From Planctomycetota bacterium (GTDB lineage: Bacteria; Planctomycetota; Phycisphaerae; Phycisphaerales; UBA1924), in the NCBI GenBank assembly GCA_018242645.1, contig JAFEBN010000225.1:1-60233 (forward strand): a stretch of DNA of 60,233 bases. Direction: 5' to 3'. A program made the translations under genes and the position numbers. The notes below the pieces were generated by a model. The model worked only from the letters and a program-made list of their open reading frames with translations, ran no database searches and was not told the DNA's origin. Shown here one piece after another: positions 24,126-34,553 of the stretch (the stretch's first letter is position 1; every line of letters begins with the position of its first letter).

Positions 24126-25004
24126 ATGAAGCTGCACACTGCGCGTCTTGTTGCTCTGGCCGGTCTCCTGGTTTCGACCAGCGCTTTGGCCGGCGACCCC
24201 GCCCCGGCTCCAACCCCGGCTCCGGCTGCCTCCGCCCCTGCGGCACCCGCGGCGGATCTGCCTTCGGCCAAGTCGCTCATGGAAAAGTACATCACGGCGA
24301 TCGGCGGGCGTGAAAAGCTGCAGGGTGTGAAGTCCCGCCAGATGACACTGAACATGGACATGCCCGCCAACGGCATGAAGGGGACGGTGCAGGTCTATCA
24401 GGCCCCGCCCGCGATGGCTTATTCGGAGACGGAGATCGCCAACATCGGCAAGTTCCTGCAGGGGTCCGACGGCGAGACCGTGTGGGAATCGAACATCATG
24501 ATGGGCACGCGCATTCTCAGCGGGAAAGAGCGCGACAACTTCCTGCGCGGTCTGCGCTTCAACGCCGATTACGACTACGAGGACACCTACAAGGAAATGA
24601 CCACGACCGGTGCGGACAAGGTGAATGACCGCGCGGTGTATGTGGTGGAATTGGTTACCAAGGAGGGTCAGAAGGAGACCCGCCTGTTCGATCAGGAGAC
24701 GGGCCTGCTCCTGGTCTCGCGGGCGACGATGCCTTCGCAGATGGGCGATATCGCCAGTGAGACGTTCTTCTCCGACTATCGCGAAGTCGACGGCATCAAG
24801 ATGCCGTTCAAGCAAACCGTGAAGGTGATGCAGAATGAGATGGTCACCACGGTCGAGAAAGCGGCGCTCAACGTTGAGATCCCCGCGAGTCGCTTCGAAC
24901 TTCCCAAGGAAGTGAAAGACCTCCTCGAAAAGCAGAAGGCCGACGCGACCAAGGCACCCGCGCCGGCGCCCGCCACGCCCGCCCCGGCGGAACAACCGAA
25001 GTAA
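24126..25004 (+). CDS. Exported LolA-like (outer-membrane lipoprotein sorting type) protein
   Basis: 292 residues from ATG 24126 with AAGGAA five bases upstream. Residues 1-23 form a signal peptide (LVALAGLLVSTSALA, cut before GDP). An Ala/Pro linker follows, then a beta-rich domain with ITAIGGREKLQGVKSRQMTL, KETRLFDQETGLLLVSRATM and FFSDYREVDGIKMPFKQTV, the pattern of COG2834-type proteins, often found fused to M16 peptidases or alone. They have a half-open beta barrel that binds lipid or lipoprotein; the ligand here is unknown. The C-terminus is again Ala/Pro-rich. It lies 53 bases after the S41 lipoprotease and 31 before the sigma factor gene. Confidence 0.72.
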   Translation: MKLHTARLVALAGLLVSTSALAGDPAPAPTPAPAASAPAAPAADLPSAKSLMEKYITAIGGREKLQGVKSRQMTLNMDMPANGMKGTVQVYQAPPAMAYSETEIANIGKFLQGSDGETVWESNIMMGTRILSGKERDNFLRGLRFNADYDYEDTYKEMTTTGADKVNDRAVYVVELVTKEGQKETRLFDQETGLLLVSRATMPSQMGDIASETFFSDYREVDGIKMPFKQTVKVMQNEMVTTVEKAALNVEIPASRFELPKEVKDLLEKQKADATKAPAPAPATPAPAEQPK

Positions 25005-25035
25005 GTTTGCGGCAGTCAAAGCGAACGGACACTGC

Positions 25036-25680
25036 GTGACCCAGGCGCCCCACCAACCCCTTTCCCCGGAAGGCGCCCCCAAGGTCGAGCTGCCTGATGA
25101 GTCTGCGCTCATTGCCAAGCTGAAAGCCGGCGATGCCGCGGCGTACGAGCGGGTCGTCCGCGAGATGGGTGGTCGCATGCTGGCGGTGGCGCGGCGCATT
25201 CTCGTGGATGAGAACGAGTCGCAAGACGCCGTTCAGGATGCCTTTGTTTCGGCCTTCCGCAACATCGGGAAGTTCGAAGGCAACTCCCAGCTCGCAACCT
25301 GGCTTCACCGGATCACGGTGAACGCCTGCCTCATGCGGCTGCGGAAAAAACGCCGACAGGATGAAGTGTCGCTGGATGGCCTGCTCCCGTCGTTCGCGGC
25401 GGACGGGCACCCGGCGCACGCGGTTTCGGCGTGGAAGCATGCCCCTTCCGGGGAAGAGCTTGCCGAAACGCGAAACAGCATCCGGGCGGCGATCGAAAAA
25501 CTCCCCGAGCATTACCGAATCGTGCTGGTGCTGCGGGACATCGAAGGTTTGGATACCGCTCAAACCGCGGAGTTGCTGGAGACGACCGAGGCGGCGGTGA
25601 AGATCCGGCTCCACCGGGCGCGGCAGGCTCTCCGCGAGTTGCTGGATCCGTCGTTTCGGGATGAGGGTCACGAAGGCTGA
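25036..25680 (+). CDS. ECF-type RNA polymerase sigma factor
   Basis: 214 residues. Region 2 is at about 35-105 (ILVDENESQDAVQDAFVSAF with RNIGKFEGNSQLATWLHRIT), and region 4 at about 150-200 (LPEHYRIVLVLRDIEGLDTA then VKIRLHRARQALRELL). There is no region 3, as expected for an ECF factor. The gene starts with GTG at 25036 and is followed 18 bases later by a zinc-binding anti-sigma factor, the usual pairing. The upstream genes code for exported proteins, so the pair may answer to envelope or redox stress. Region 4 of the helix-turn-helix carries TAQTAELLETTEAAVK. Confidence 0.93.
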   Translation: MTQAPHQPLSPEGAPKVELPDESALIAKLKAGDAAAYERVVREMGGRMLAVARRILVDENESQDAVQDAFVSAFRNIGKFEGNSQLATWLHRITVNACLMRLRKKRRQDEVSLDGLLPSFAADGHPAHAVSAWKHAPSGEELAETRNSIRAAIEKLPEHYRIVLVLRDIEGLDTAQTAELLETTEAAVKIRLHRARQALRELLDPSFRDEGHEG

Positions 25681-25698
25681 AAGCCAGGAGTGGATTGC

Positions 25699-26022
25699 GT
25701 GTCAGCGGGTGCGCCCAAAGAATTCAGCGATCTGGTCTCCCGGCTGGAGTCGGGCGGGAACATCACCTGCCGCGACTGCAGCGAGTTCCTGATGGCCTAC
25801 CTGGATTCAGAGCTCGGCACCGACATCCGTACGCGGTTCGAACAGCATCTGGACCGCTGTTGTTCCTGCCGGAACTACGTCGAGTCGTACCGACAAACGG
25901 TTCAGCTCGCGAAGGAAGCCTGCTGCCCCAAGGCCAACCCGCACTTGGGCAAGATGCCTCCGGAACTTGTGTCGGCGATTCTGTCGTCGCTGGGTTGCCC
26001 GGGCGGTCCCAAAAAGCCGTGA
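25699..26022 (+). CDS. Cysteine-rich zinc-binding anti-sigma factor (ZAS type)
   Basis: 107 residues from the GTG at 25699, which has AGGAG nine bases upstream; the GTG at 25690 is too close to that site. The zinc motif HxxxCxxC is His50-x3-Cys54-x2-Cys57. An extra CxxC (Cys24, Cys27), a Cys next to the motif (Cys55), a CC pair and one more near the end make eight cysteines in all. There is no membrane segment, so it is a soluble anti-sigma factor like RsrA or ChrR rather than a membrane RseA type. It should bind and silence the ECF factor next door, and its thiols suggest release on oxidation. Confidence 0.85.
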   Translation: MSAGAPKEFSDLVSRLESGGNITCRDCSEFLMAYLDSELGTDIRTRFEQHLDRCCSCRNYVESYRQTVQLAKEACCPKANPHLGKMPPELVSAILSSLGCPGGPKKP

Positions 26023-26163
26023 TCTGCCGCCCCGTTCGCCGCTCGATCGTGGCGTGAAAAACGGGCCGGAAGCTCTTGAAACAACTACAGATGGAAAAAC
26101 GTCAGGGCGACGCCTCCGGCGGCCGATGGTGGTGTTTTCCACCCAGTCCCGCCGGTTTCCCGC

Positions 26164-29100
26164 TTGCCTGAAAACGACCCCATTTCTCGCCGATGCGAGG
26201 CATTGGCCCGCGATCCGTCGCTCTCCGCAGCGGTCGGGTTGCTTGCCGCGGTTTTTGATTGTCCGCTGGCGGGCATTTCCTTCCGGCACGAAGGCAAAAT
26301 CTGGAGCGGCCCGACGGTTGGCTGGCCGGGCGGATGGCGGGTGGCTGACGGAACGCTTTGCGGCACGGTGCTGACAAGTCAGGGCGTGGTGTCGGAGCCC
26401 GCGGTTCTACAGAACGGCGCGGTGCGGGATCCGCATCTCACGCACGAATCGGGTGCGCGGAGTTACCTCGGCGTTCCACTGGATGGCGCGGCGGCCGTTT
26501 TTGTCGCCGATCGCAAGCCCCGTGTCTGGCCGGCGCACGAAGCAGCGCTGCTCTCGCGTCTCTCGGGCCGCATTCTCGAACTTCTTTCGCGGATGCACGC
26601 CCAGGGCGTCTCTTGCGCGCCGAGCATTGAACTCTGCGAGGCGGACCTCACAGCGCGAGCGACACCGATAGGCACCTGGTCGCTCGATGCTCGCACGGGC
26701 GTGCTGTCTTGGTCGCCGGAGGTCCATCAGATTCATGAGGTGCCGCCCGACTTTGAGCCCGGAGGGCTGCACGGCACGGCGGGCTTTTACCCCGGCGAAG
26801 CGGGGCGGCAGATCCTGGAACTGGTCGAACGGGCGCTCACGCTTGGCGAGAGCTACGAAGCCGAACTTCCGTTCGTGACGGCCAAGGGCCGGTCGCGCTG
26901 GGTCCGCACGATCGGCAACTGCGTCTTTGAAGGGGATCGCTGCGTCGGCCTTCGCGGCTTCTTTCAGGACATCACGGACCGAAAGGCGAACGAGGACCGG
27001 TACAAGCTGCTGGCGGAAGCCACGGACGATCTTGTCAAACTGACAGACAAACGGGGGACCACGCTTTACGTCAGCCCCTCGGTGCAGCGAAAACTCGGAT
27101 GGACGTCGGAAGAGTTCGGCTCGATGCCCTGGCAGGACCGCGTGCATCCCGAAGACCAGGGAACGGTCGAGCAGATGCGCCAGCAGGTGCAGAGCGGGAT
27201 CAAAGCGAGCGCTCGGTACCGGGCTATCACGAAGTCGGGCCGGATGATCTGGCTCGACGTGCGCGGCATTCCGGTGCTGAGCCCGGGGGGCGAAGTCGCC
27301 CACATTGTCTGGACCAGCCGCGATGTCACGTCGCAGGTCTTCCTGGAGGACTGGCAGCGTGACCGCATCGGCATGCTCGAGATGATCCTCAGCGGCGCGC
27401 CGCTGCACGAGATCTTCAACAACCTCGCGGCGTTGATCGAAACGCTGCGACCCGGCGCGCGGGCCTCGATTCTCACGACCGAGCAGCGCGGGGAGCTTCT
27501 GGTCCTGCGCGACGCCGCCGGCCCTTCCCTGCCGACAAAGTACCGCCAGGCGGTTGACGGCGTTCCCGTGGGTTCCACGGTCGGAAGCTGCGGCGTTGCG
27601 GTGCACGAGCGTCGCCGCGTGATTTCTCCTGATCTGTGGAATGACCCCAACTGGGCGTCAGTCGGGGAAGCGATCCGGGAACTCAACCTGCGCTCCTGCT
27701 GGTCGGAACCGTTCTTTGCGCCCGACGGCACGCCCCTTGGCACGTTTGCCATGTACGGCGAAACACCGGGGCAGCCGGACAGCACGGAGATCATGCTGAT
27801 TTCGGAGGCCGCCAAGCTGTGTTCCATCGCGCTACAAAAGCAGCGAAGCGACGAGAGCACCCGTCACGCGCTTGCGGATCTGGCATCCGCGAAGGAATCG
27901 CTCGAACGGCAGTCGGAAGAACTTCTCCGGCGCAACAACGAGCTCGCCGCCGCGATCGCGGATTCGGAACGCCTGCGTCGCCAGGCCGAACTCGACGCCG
28001 TTGTGGCGCAGGAACTCCGCAAGCGTGCGGATGATGCGAACCGCGCCAAGTCGGACTTCCTCGCAAACATGAGCCACGAGATCCGGACGCCGATGACGTC
28101 CATCCTCGGCTTTGCGGACCTCCTGACCGACCCCGCCCACCGCGAAGAATCGGGGGAGGAATTCGTGCGTGCGATCCATCGCAACGCCGAGCACCTGCTT
28201 TCGGTCATCAACGACATCCTGGACATCACCAAGATCGAGGCGGGCCGGATCTCGGTCGAACGCATCGAGTGCTCCCCCGCCACGATCGTGCACGACGTCG
28301 CCAGCCTTATGACGGGCCGCGCCGCCGAAAAAGGCATCTCGCTCGAATTCTCGTTCGACGATTCCGTGCCCCCCGTGGTCATCACCGATCCGACGCGGCT
28401 GCGCCAGATCGCGATCAACCTGGTGGGCAACGCCATCAAGTTCACCGAGGACGGACGCGTCCGCGTGCTGCTCGAGTATCAGCCCGAACCCAAGCTGCAC
28501 AATGTGGGCACGCTGCTGCTGCGCGTGCAGGACACCGGTATCGGCCTCTCGCCCGATCAGCTCGCGCGCCTGTTCGAAGCGTTCGCGCAGGCCGACCCTT
28601 CGACCACGCGGAAGTTCGGCGGCTCCGGTCTTGGGCTGGCGATCAGCCGCCGCCTGGCGCGCTTGCTCGGGGGGGATATCTCGGCCACGTCCGAAGTGGG
28701 ACGGGGATCGGAGTTCGTGCTTCGCCTGAATTGCCGCTTGAGCGAGGGCGTGCTCCCCGTTGCTCCGGACGTCCCGGAAACGCCCGCGAACTATCGCATC
28801 TGCGGGCGCATTCTGCTCGCCGAGGACGGACCCGACAACCAGCGGCTGATCGTGCACCTGCTCAGGCAGGCCGGCGCCGAGGTCGTGACGGTCACCAACG
28901 GGAGCCTCGCGCTCGAGCAATGCCTGGACGAATCCCGCGCCGGCCGCGCCTTCGACCTGGTCCTGATGGACATGCAGATGCCCGTGCTCGACGGATACGC
29001 CACGACGCGGGAACTGCGTGCCGCGGGATACACACGCCCGATCGTCGCGCTGACCGCCAACGTGCTCACCGAGCAGCGCCGAAGAGCGATCGAAAGCGGT

Positions 29101-29196
29101 TGCAACGACGTCATCGAGAAACCAATCGAGCGCCAGCGGTTCCTCAGCGTCTGCCGTGAGTGGATCGCGGCGGCAACAACCACCGCAAAGACCTGA
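26164..29196 (+). CDS. Hybrid sensor histidine kinase (GAF-PAS-PAS-GAF-HK-REC)
   Basis: 1010 residues, no membrane segment. Domains in order: a GAF-like domain (about 15-145), PAS 1 (about 165-285, ending GFFQDITDRKA), PAS 2 (about 286-405, ending WTSRDVTSQVF), a second GAF (about 410-565), a coiled coil, the dimer/phospho-acceptor domain with His638 in MSHEIRTPM, an ATPase domain with LVGNAIKF, DTGIGL and GGSGLGLAI, and a C-terminal receiver with Asp936 in LVLMDMQMP. It should sense soluble ligands or light/redox signals and pass phosphate to an unseen partner. No response regulator gene adjoins it. The TTG start lacks a ribosome binding site, so the N-terminus is uncertain by tens of residues. 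Confidence 0.92.
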   Translation: MPENDPISRRCEALARDPSLSAAVGLLAAVFDCPLAGISFRHEGKIWSGPTVGWPGGWRVADGTLCGTVLTSQGVVSEPAVLQNGAVRDPHLTHESGARSYLGVPLDGAAAVFVADRKPRVWPAHEAALLSRLSGRILELLSRMHAQGVSCAPSIELCEADLTARATPIGTWSLDARTGVLSWSPEVHQIHEVPPDFEPGGLHGTAGFYPGEAGRQILELVERALTLGESYEAELPFVTAKGRSRWVRTIGNCVFEGDRCVGLRGFFQDITDRKANEDRYKLLAEATDDLVKLTDKRGTTLYVSPSVQRKLGWTSEEFGSMPWQDRVHPEDQGTVEQMRQQVQSGIKASARYRAITKSGRMIWLDVRGIPVLSPGGEVAHIVWTSRDVTSQVFLEDWQRDRIGMLEMILSGAPLHEIFNNLAALIETLRPGARASILTTEQRGELLVLRDAAGPSLPTKYRQAVDGVPVGSTVGSCGVAVHERRRVISPDLWNDPNWASVGEAIRELNLRSCWSEPFFAPDGTPLGTFAMYGETPGQPDSTEIMLISEAAKLCSIALQKQRSDESTRHALADLASAKESLERQSEELLRRNNELAAAIADSERLRRQAELDAVVAQELRKRADDANRAKSDFLANMSHEIRTPMTSILGFADLLTDPAHREESGEEFVRAIHRNAEHLLSVINDILDITKIEAGRISVERIECSPATIVHDVASLMTGRAAEKGISLEFSFDDSVPPVVITDPTRLRQIAINLVGNAIKFTEDGRVRVLLEYQPEPKLHNVGTLLLRVQDTGIGLSPDQLARLFEAFAQADPSTTRKFGGSGLGLAISRRLARLLGGDISATSEVGRGSEFVLRLNCRLSEGVLPVAPDVPETPANYRICGRILLAEDGPDNQRLIVHLLRQAGAEVVTVTNGSLALEQCLDESRAGRAFDLVLMDMQMPVLDGYATTRELRAAGYTRPIVALTANVLTEQRRRAIESGCNDVIEKPIERQRFLSVCREWIAAATTTAKT

Positions 29197-29202
29197 CACC
29201 GC

Positions 29203-29595
29203 TCAGCGGCGGCAATCGACTTCGAACGCCCTGGAATCCGTACCGCCCTCGCCCACTCGAAACCGGACCGGCTTGCCGCACTTGGGGCAGCGGGCTTCAT
29301 ACGCGTCGCCCGCACGATTGCGGTACACACGCACGTACGTCGGGCCACACAGAAAAATGACCTGCAGAAACGGTCGACGCTCCGGCGATGGCGGCGCGGC
29401 GTCAGACTCTCGAATATCCAGGTATCGCGGCTCCACGCACTGCGTGTATCGGCACAGACGACCACCCGAGGCAAGCGCCGGCTTGCCCGCCCGGAACCCG
29501 AACAGAAACGCCCCTGAGTGGATTTTCACCACTGCCGGTTGTACAGTGCCCGGTAACTTACGTCCGGCGACAGGCCGGCCACAGCCCCGATTCAC
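29203..29595 (-). CDS. Small zinc-ribbon-like conserved hypothetical protein
   Basis: Up to 130 residues, converging on the hybrid kinase with only 6 bases between the stops. The last 45 residues are compact and look conserved: VRVYRNRAGDAYEARCPKCG, then KPVRFRVGEGG and a terminal VDC. CPKCG plus further cysteines upstream (FLCGP, LCRYTQC) suggests a small zinc-binding fold. The start is doubtful: GTG 29595 and GTG 29529 are both possible, and the first 40 residues may not be coding. I do not recognise a function. Confidence 0.55.
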   Translation of the reverse strand: MNRGCGRPVAGRKLPGTVQPAVVKIHSGAFLFGFRAGKPALASGGRLCRYTQCVEPRYLDIRESDAAPPSPERRPFLQVIFLCGPTYVRVYRNRAGDAYEARCPKCGKPVRFRVGEGGTDSRAFEVDCRR

Positions 29596-29651
29596 GGGCG
29601 GGCGCAGGCTCGGACGAATAGTGTTGTTGGAAAGTTGGTTTCGCGCGTTTC

Positions 29652-30548
29652 ATGTCTTTGGCAGTATCCCCCAGTTCCCTGACGATCCTCCCCGACCCGC
29701 CGTTGCCGCCGACGGGCATTGGCCTCATTGCCGGGGCAGGTCTGCTTCCGATCAAGATTGCCCAGGGGCTTCGTTCCCAGGGCCACCGCGTCCACGGGCT
29801 TGGCCTGGCCAACCAGTACGACCCGCAGCTCCCCCGCCTTTGCGAAACGTTCGCCGAGGTCGGCGTGCTCCGCCTGGGAACGTGGGGCAAGATCCTGCGG
29901 GATTGGGGCGTCCGTCACGCCATCATGGTCGGCCGGGTCGACAAAGCCAAGCTGATGCACGATCCCTGGCGGATCGTCCGCAACCTGCCCGATCTGCGCA
30001 CCCTGCAGATCTGGGTCAACCAGCTCCGCCATGACAAGCGGTCGCACAAGGTGCTCCGGGCGGTCGCCGATGAGCTCCACCGCTTCGGCGTCTCCCTGCT
30101 CGATTCCACGCTTCCCATTCCCGACGAACTCGCACACGTCGGCGTGATGACGCGCACGCAGCCCAGCGCCGAGCAGCGAGCCGATATCGATTTCGTCTGG
30201 CCGATGATGTCCGAACTGCTCCGCTTCGACATCGGTCAGTCCGTCGCCATCCGCGAACGCGACGTCATTGCTGTCGAAGCCGTTGAAGGCACCGACCGGA
30301 TGATCGAGCGCGTCGCCCGCCTTTGCCGCGCCCGCGGCTGGACGCTCTGCAAGGGCGCCCGCGCCGGCCACGATCGCCGGAGCGACGTTCCCACGATCGG
30401 CGCCACCACCATCGAGAAGATGGCCGCGGCTGGCGCCGGCTGCCTGGCCCTTGCTGCCGGCGATGTCATCATGCTCGAAAAAGAGCGCGTCATCGACCTG
30501 GCGGATGAGCTGGGAATATCGATCGTCGGCGTTCCGTCGATCGTCTGA
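29652..30548 (+). CDS. lpxI: UDP-2,3-diacylglucosamine pyrophosphatase LpxI
   Basis: 298 residues, of the LpxI (DUF1009) family. LpxI removes UMP from UDP-2,3-diacylglucosamine to give lipid X in lipid A synthesis, replacing LpxH in many alpha-proteobacteria and planctomycetes. The N-terminal motif TGIGLIAGAGLLPIKIAQGL and VGRVDKAKL are characteristic; the C-terminal half has ERDVIAVEAVEGTDRMIERV and the RRSDVPTIGATTIEKM block with the conserved Asp residues. It is cytoplasmic. A 20-base gap leads into the methyltransferase gene; no other lipid A gene is nearby. The ATG at 29652 has only a weak ribosome binding site. Confidence 0.93.
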   Translation: MSLAVSPSSLTILPDPPLPPTGIGLIAGAGLLPIKIAQGLRSQGHRVHGLGLANQYDPQLPRLCETFAEVGVLRLGTWGKILRDWGVRHAIMVGRVDKAKLMHDPWRIVRNLPDLRTLQIWVNQLRHDKRSHKVLRAVADELHRFGVSLLDSTLPIPDELAHVGVMTRTQPSAEQRADIDFVWPMMSELLRFDIGQSVAIRERDVIAVEAVEGTDRMIERVARLCRARGWTLCKGARAGHDRRSDVPTIGATTIEKMAAAGAGCLALAAGDVIMLEKERVIDLADELGISIVGVPSIV

Positions 30549-30568
30549 ACCCCTGCAAACAATCCGGC

Positions 30569-32240
<1,672 letters not shown>

Positions 32241-32648
32241 TCACGCGGCGCGACGGTAACGACCCGACCCCAGACCGCGCAGCAACCGCTCGCGATCCCC
32301 CAGGCGCGCATAGCCGGTGATCGTCATGGCCATCCTTGCCGGACCCGGCTCCGAATCATCGAGCCAGACTACGTTGCCAAAGACGATGATGTTGCGCTCC
32401 GAGCCCTTGAGGTCGGTGATCGGACCGTCGCCCGCCGGGAGCGTGATCTGCATCGTGACCCGCGTGCCGGGCTTGACCGGGTGGTCGAGCTCGAAGCGCA
32501 CCCCGCCTTCGGAGATGTCGTACGCGTGTCCTTCGAGCGGCTCGCCGCTCACCACGCCGTCGGCCGGCCCGACTTCCCGCACGCAGACGGGCGTGTACAT
32601 GGGCTGGAGCGCAAAGCGTTCGAAGCGGCGGCGGTTGAGGGCGTTCAT
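32241..32648 (-). CDS. PilZ-domain protein (probable c-di-GMP receptor)
   Basis: 135 residues. Both parts of the c-di-GMP site are present: the arginine-rich RRRFER near residue 6 and DISEGGVRFEL at about 45. The rest forms the expected beta barrel (GTRVTMQITLP, IIVFGNVVWLDD), ending in an Arg-rich tail. PilZ proteins link cyclic di-GMP to motility, polysaccharide or adhesion. It has GGGAG eight bases before its ATG and lies 48 bases upstream of obgE on the same strand. Which process it controls cannot be read, though the flagellar locus lies 10 kb away. Confidence 0.88.
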   Translation of the reverse strand: MNALNRRRFERFALQPMYTPVCVREVGPADGVVSGEPLEGHAYDISEGGVRFELDHPVKPGTRVTMQITLPAGDGPITDLKGSERNIIVFGNVVWLDDSEPGPARMAMTITGYARLGDRERLLRGLGSGRYRRAA

Positions 32649-32793
32649 GCACAGTCTCCCGAAAAGCGCCGGAGCGCTCGGATCACTTATCGCCCCGACC
32701 GGGCCCGAGCTTGATGCCGAGAACCAGTTCTTCAGGTCTCATAAGTTCCGCCTCAACCGTTCCGCCTTTGCTGCGAATAGCCTGCGGCACGCA

Positions 32794-33699
32794 ATGACGC
32801 GATTCGCCGATCCAGCTCCGTCCCCCGCTGCCCGACCGGCTGCCGTTCCCGTCTTCGCTCGCCCGCCGCGATGCGAGTCCTGCGGATACGAGCTGGGCGC
32901 CACGCTCGATTCCGGCGGACCCGCGGCCCCCTGCCCCGAATGCGGAACGCCGGCCTGGCGCAGCTCCCCGGCTCTGCGCCCCGGAAGCCCGTGGCAGCAG
33001 AAGCCCGGCGTCGGCTCTTTCTTTTCCACGCTGTGGCTCACCGTCGCGAAGCCATTCACGGTTTTCCGTGCCGCCGACGTGTCGGGACGCCGCGCCCGGT
33101 CGCTCCTGATCGCCCAGTGTTCGCTCGCGTCGCTCGCGTTTCTTTCACCCTGGAGCGGCGTATTCGTCGCCGACCCGGTCCGGCAGCTCCGCTTCGCGCG
33201 TTCGTTCACGCGTATCGCCCAGATCCTGGGCGCCGTGGGCGCGGAGTTGCTGCTGCTGACCTGCTTCCTGCTCGCGGCAACCTGGGCTATTGCGTGGACG
33301 CTGCGGGGTTACGCCCGCGCACGAGGATGGAACGCCGATGCCGCGACCATGCGCACGATCGTCGCGCACGCCAGTATCGGCTGGACGGTCGTGGCCGGCG
33401 TGGTGTGGTCGATGCTGACGGCCTGGTTCATCGCGACGCTGATCGTCTCTTCAAGCGGGAGCCCCGCCGCGGCGCGTGTTCTGGGTGACGCTTCCGGCTG
33501 GCTCTCAACTGCGGGAAGCCGGTACGGGTTGCTGCCGCTACCGGTGCTCGTGTTCGGATGCGGGGGCGTGCTGGTCGCGAAGATGACGATGAACGGTCTC
33601 TCCGCATGCCGGTTCGCGAACGCGCCGGCGACCCTGGGTGCGTTCAATGGTGGGGCTGAACAGGCCCTTCCGTCCCCACCGTCGCCCGCTGCTGCGTGA
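32794..33699 (+). CDS. Zinc-ribbon membrane protein, paralogue 1
   Basis: 301 residues from ATG 32794. The open frame extends to 32317 but that part is antisense to the PilZ gene. An N-terminal zinc ribbon, CESCGYEL ... CPECGTP (about residues 27-55), is followed by four to five hydrophobic segments (for example LLLLTCFLLAATWAIAWTL and TIVAHASIGWTVVAGVVWSM). A ribbon of the CxxCGY-x-CPECG type in front of a membrane domain is common in planctomycetes; its function is unknown. The gene after it encodes a protein of the same plan (39 bases apart), so the two are probably a duplicated pair. Confidence 0.75.
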   Translation: MTRFADPAPSPAARPAAVPVFARPPRCESCGYELGATLDSGGPAAPCPECGTPAWRSSPALRPGSPWQQKPGVGSFFSTLWLTVAKPFTVFRAADVSGRRARSLLIAQCSLASLAFLSPWSGVFVADPVRQLRFARSFTRIAQILGAVGAELLLLTCFLLAATWAIAWTLRGYARARGWNADAATMRTIVAHASIGWTVVAGVVWSMLTAWFIATLIVSSSGSPAAARVLGDASGWLSTAGSRYGLLPLPVLVFGCGGVLVAKMTMNGLSACRFANAPATLGAFNGGAEQALPSPPSPAAA

Positions 33700-33738
33700 G
33701 AGAGAATCCTGTCCGAAACCTCCTCCAAATCTGCCGCG

Positions 33739-34503
33739 ATGCAAGCGCTGCTGTGCGAGCGCTGCGGGTATGACCTTTCGGGCTCACCCGCGGGAGGCGT
33801 CTGCCCGGAATGCGAACTGCCTGTCTCGGAATCACTGCCGGAACGCCGAACGGGAACAGCGTGGCAACAGGCATGGATCGGCGCGAAAACCAGGTTGCCT
33901 CAGGCCTGGCTTCTCTCGACCGTTCGAGGGCTTTTCACGCCGGGGGCGCAGCTCAGGCGTGCGACGATCGTCGCACGCGGCGCACGAGGGCTGCTGTGGA
34001 TCAATCTCCTGATCGCTTCAACCGTGCTGACGCTGCAGAGCGCCCCCACGGTCGCGGCTCTGACGGTGAGCTACTGGCCGTCATGGTTGACGTCGCCCGC
34101 GGTCGCGCTCGGACCCACATGGCGGTACGGTGCGGTGTTGCTGACGCTCGCACTGTGGGCCTTGCTGCTTCGTTTTCTGGTGGGGGTCGAACGCTTCGGC
34201 ATTCACTTCTACGCCGCGAGGCGGTTCTGGCGGATCGGCTCGGTCTTGTCGCTTTTGGGAACGTCGCATGCGTCGGGCGCGTGGATCGTCGCCGCACTGG
34301 GCGCCCGGATGCTGCCGATCGCAACGGAAGGACTGGCGAGGATCCTTCCCCCGTCACTGGCGGTCAAAGTCGCGGGCATCCAGGTAATCGCGCCGGCGCT
34401 GGGGTTCATTTCGGGGATGATCTGGTTCGAAATCGCCACGTATTTCGCGTTGCGTGCCTGCCGCTACGGCAACCACCCCGGCGTGCACCGTCCGGATGCA
34501 TAA
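33739..34503 (+). CDS. Zinc-ribbon membrane protein, paralogue 2
   Basis: 254 residues. N-terminal ribbon LLCERCGYDL ... CPECELP (residues 4-32), then WQQAWIGAKTRLPQAWLLST and at least four hydrophobic stretches (YGAVLLTLALWALLLRFLVG, APALGFISGMIWFEIATYFA). It shares with the previous protein the ribbon, the WQQ motif that follows it, and the closing Ala-Cys-Arg (FALRACRYGN here, GLSACRFANA there). I do not recognise a function. Both may be small membrane sensors or assembly factors with a metal-binding head in the cytoplasm. Confidence 0.75.
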   Translation: MQALLCERCGYDLSGSPAGGVCPECELPVSESLPERRTGTAWQQAWIGAKTRLPQAWLLSTVRGLFTPGAQLRRATIVARGARGLLWINLLIASTVLTLQSAPTVAALTVSYWPSWLTSPAVALGPTWRYGAVLLTLALWALLLRFLVGVERFGIHFYAARRFWRIGSVLSLLGTSHASGAWIVAALGARMLPIATEGLARILPPSLAVKVAGIQVIAPALGFISGMIWFEIATYFALRACRYGNHPGVHRPDA

Positions 34504-34553
34504 CATCGCGGGCGTGCGACCGGAAGGGATTCCCGCACGAGCGAGCGGGAAAC

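Noticed and set aside
33810-34553. N-terminal extension of the MFS gene
   Set aside because: Overlaps the zinc-ribbon gene in another frame; the extension is Arg/Gly-rich and a proper start lies at 34554.
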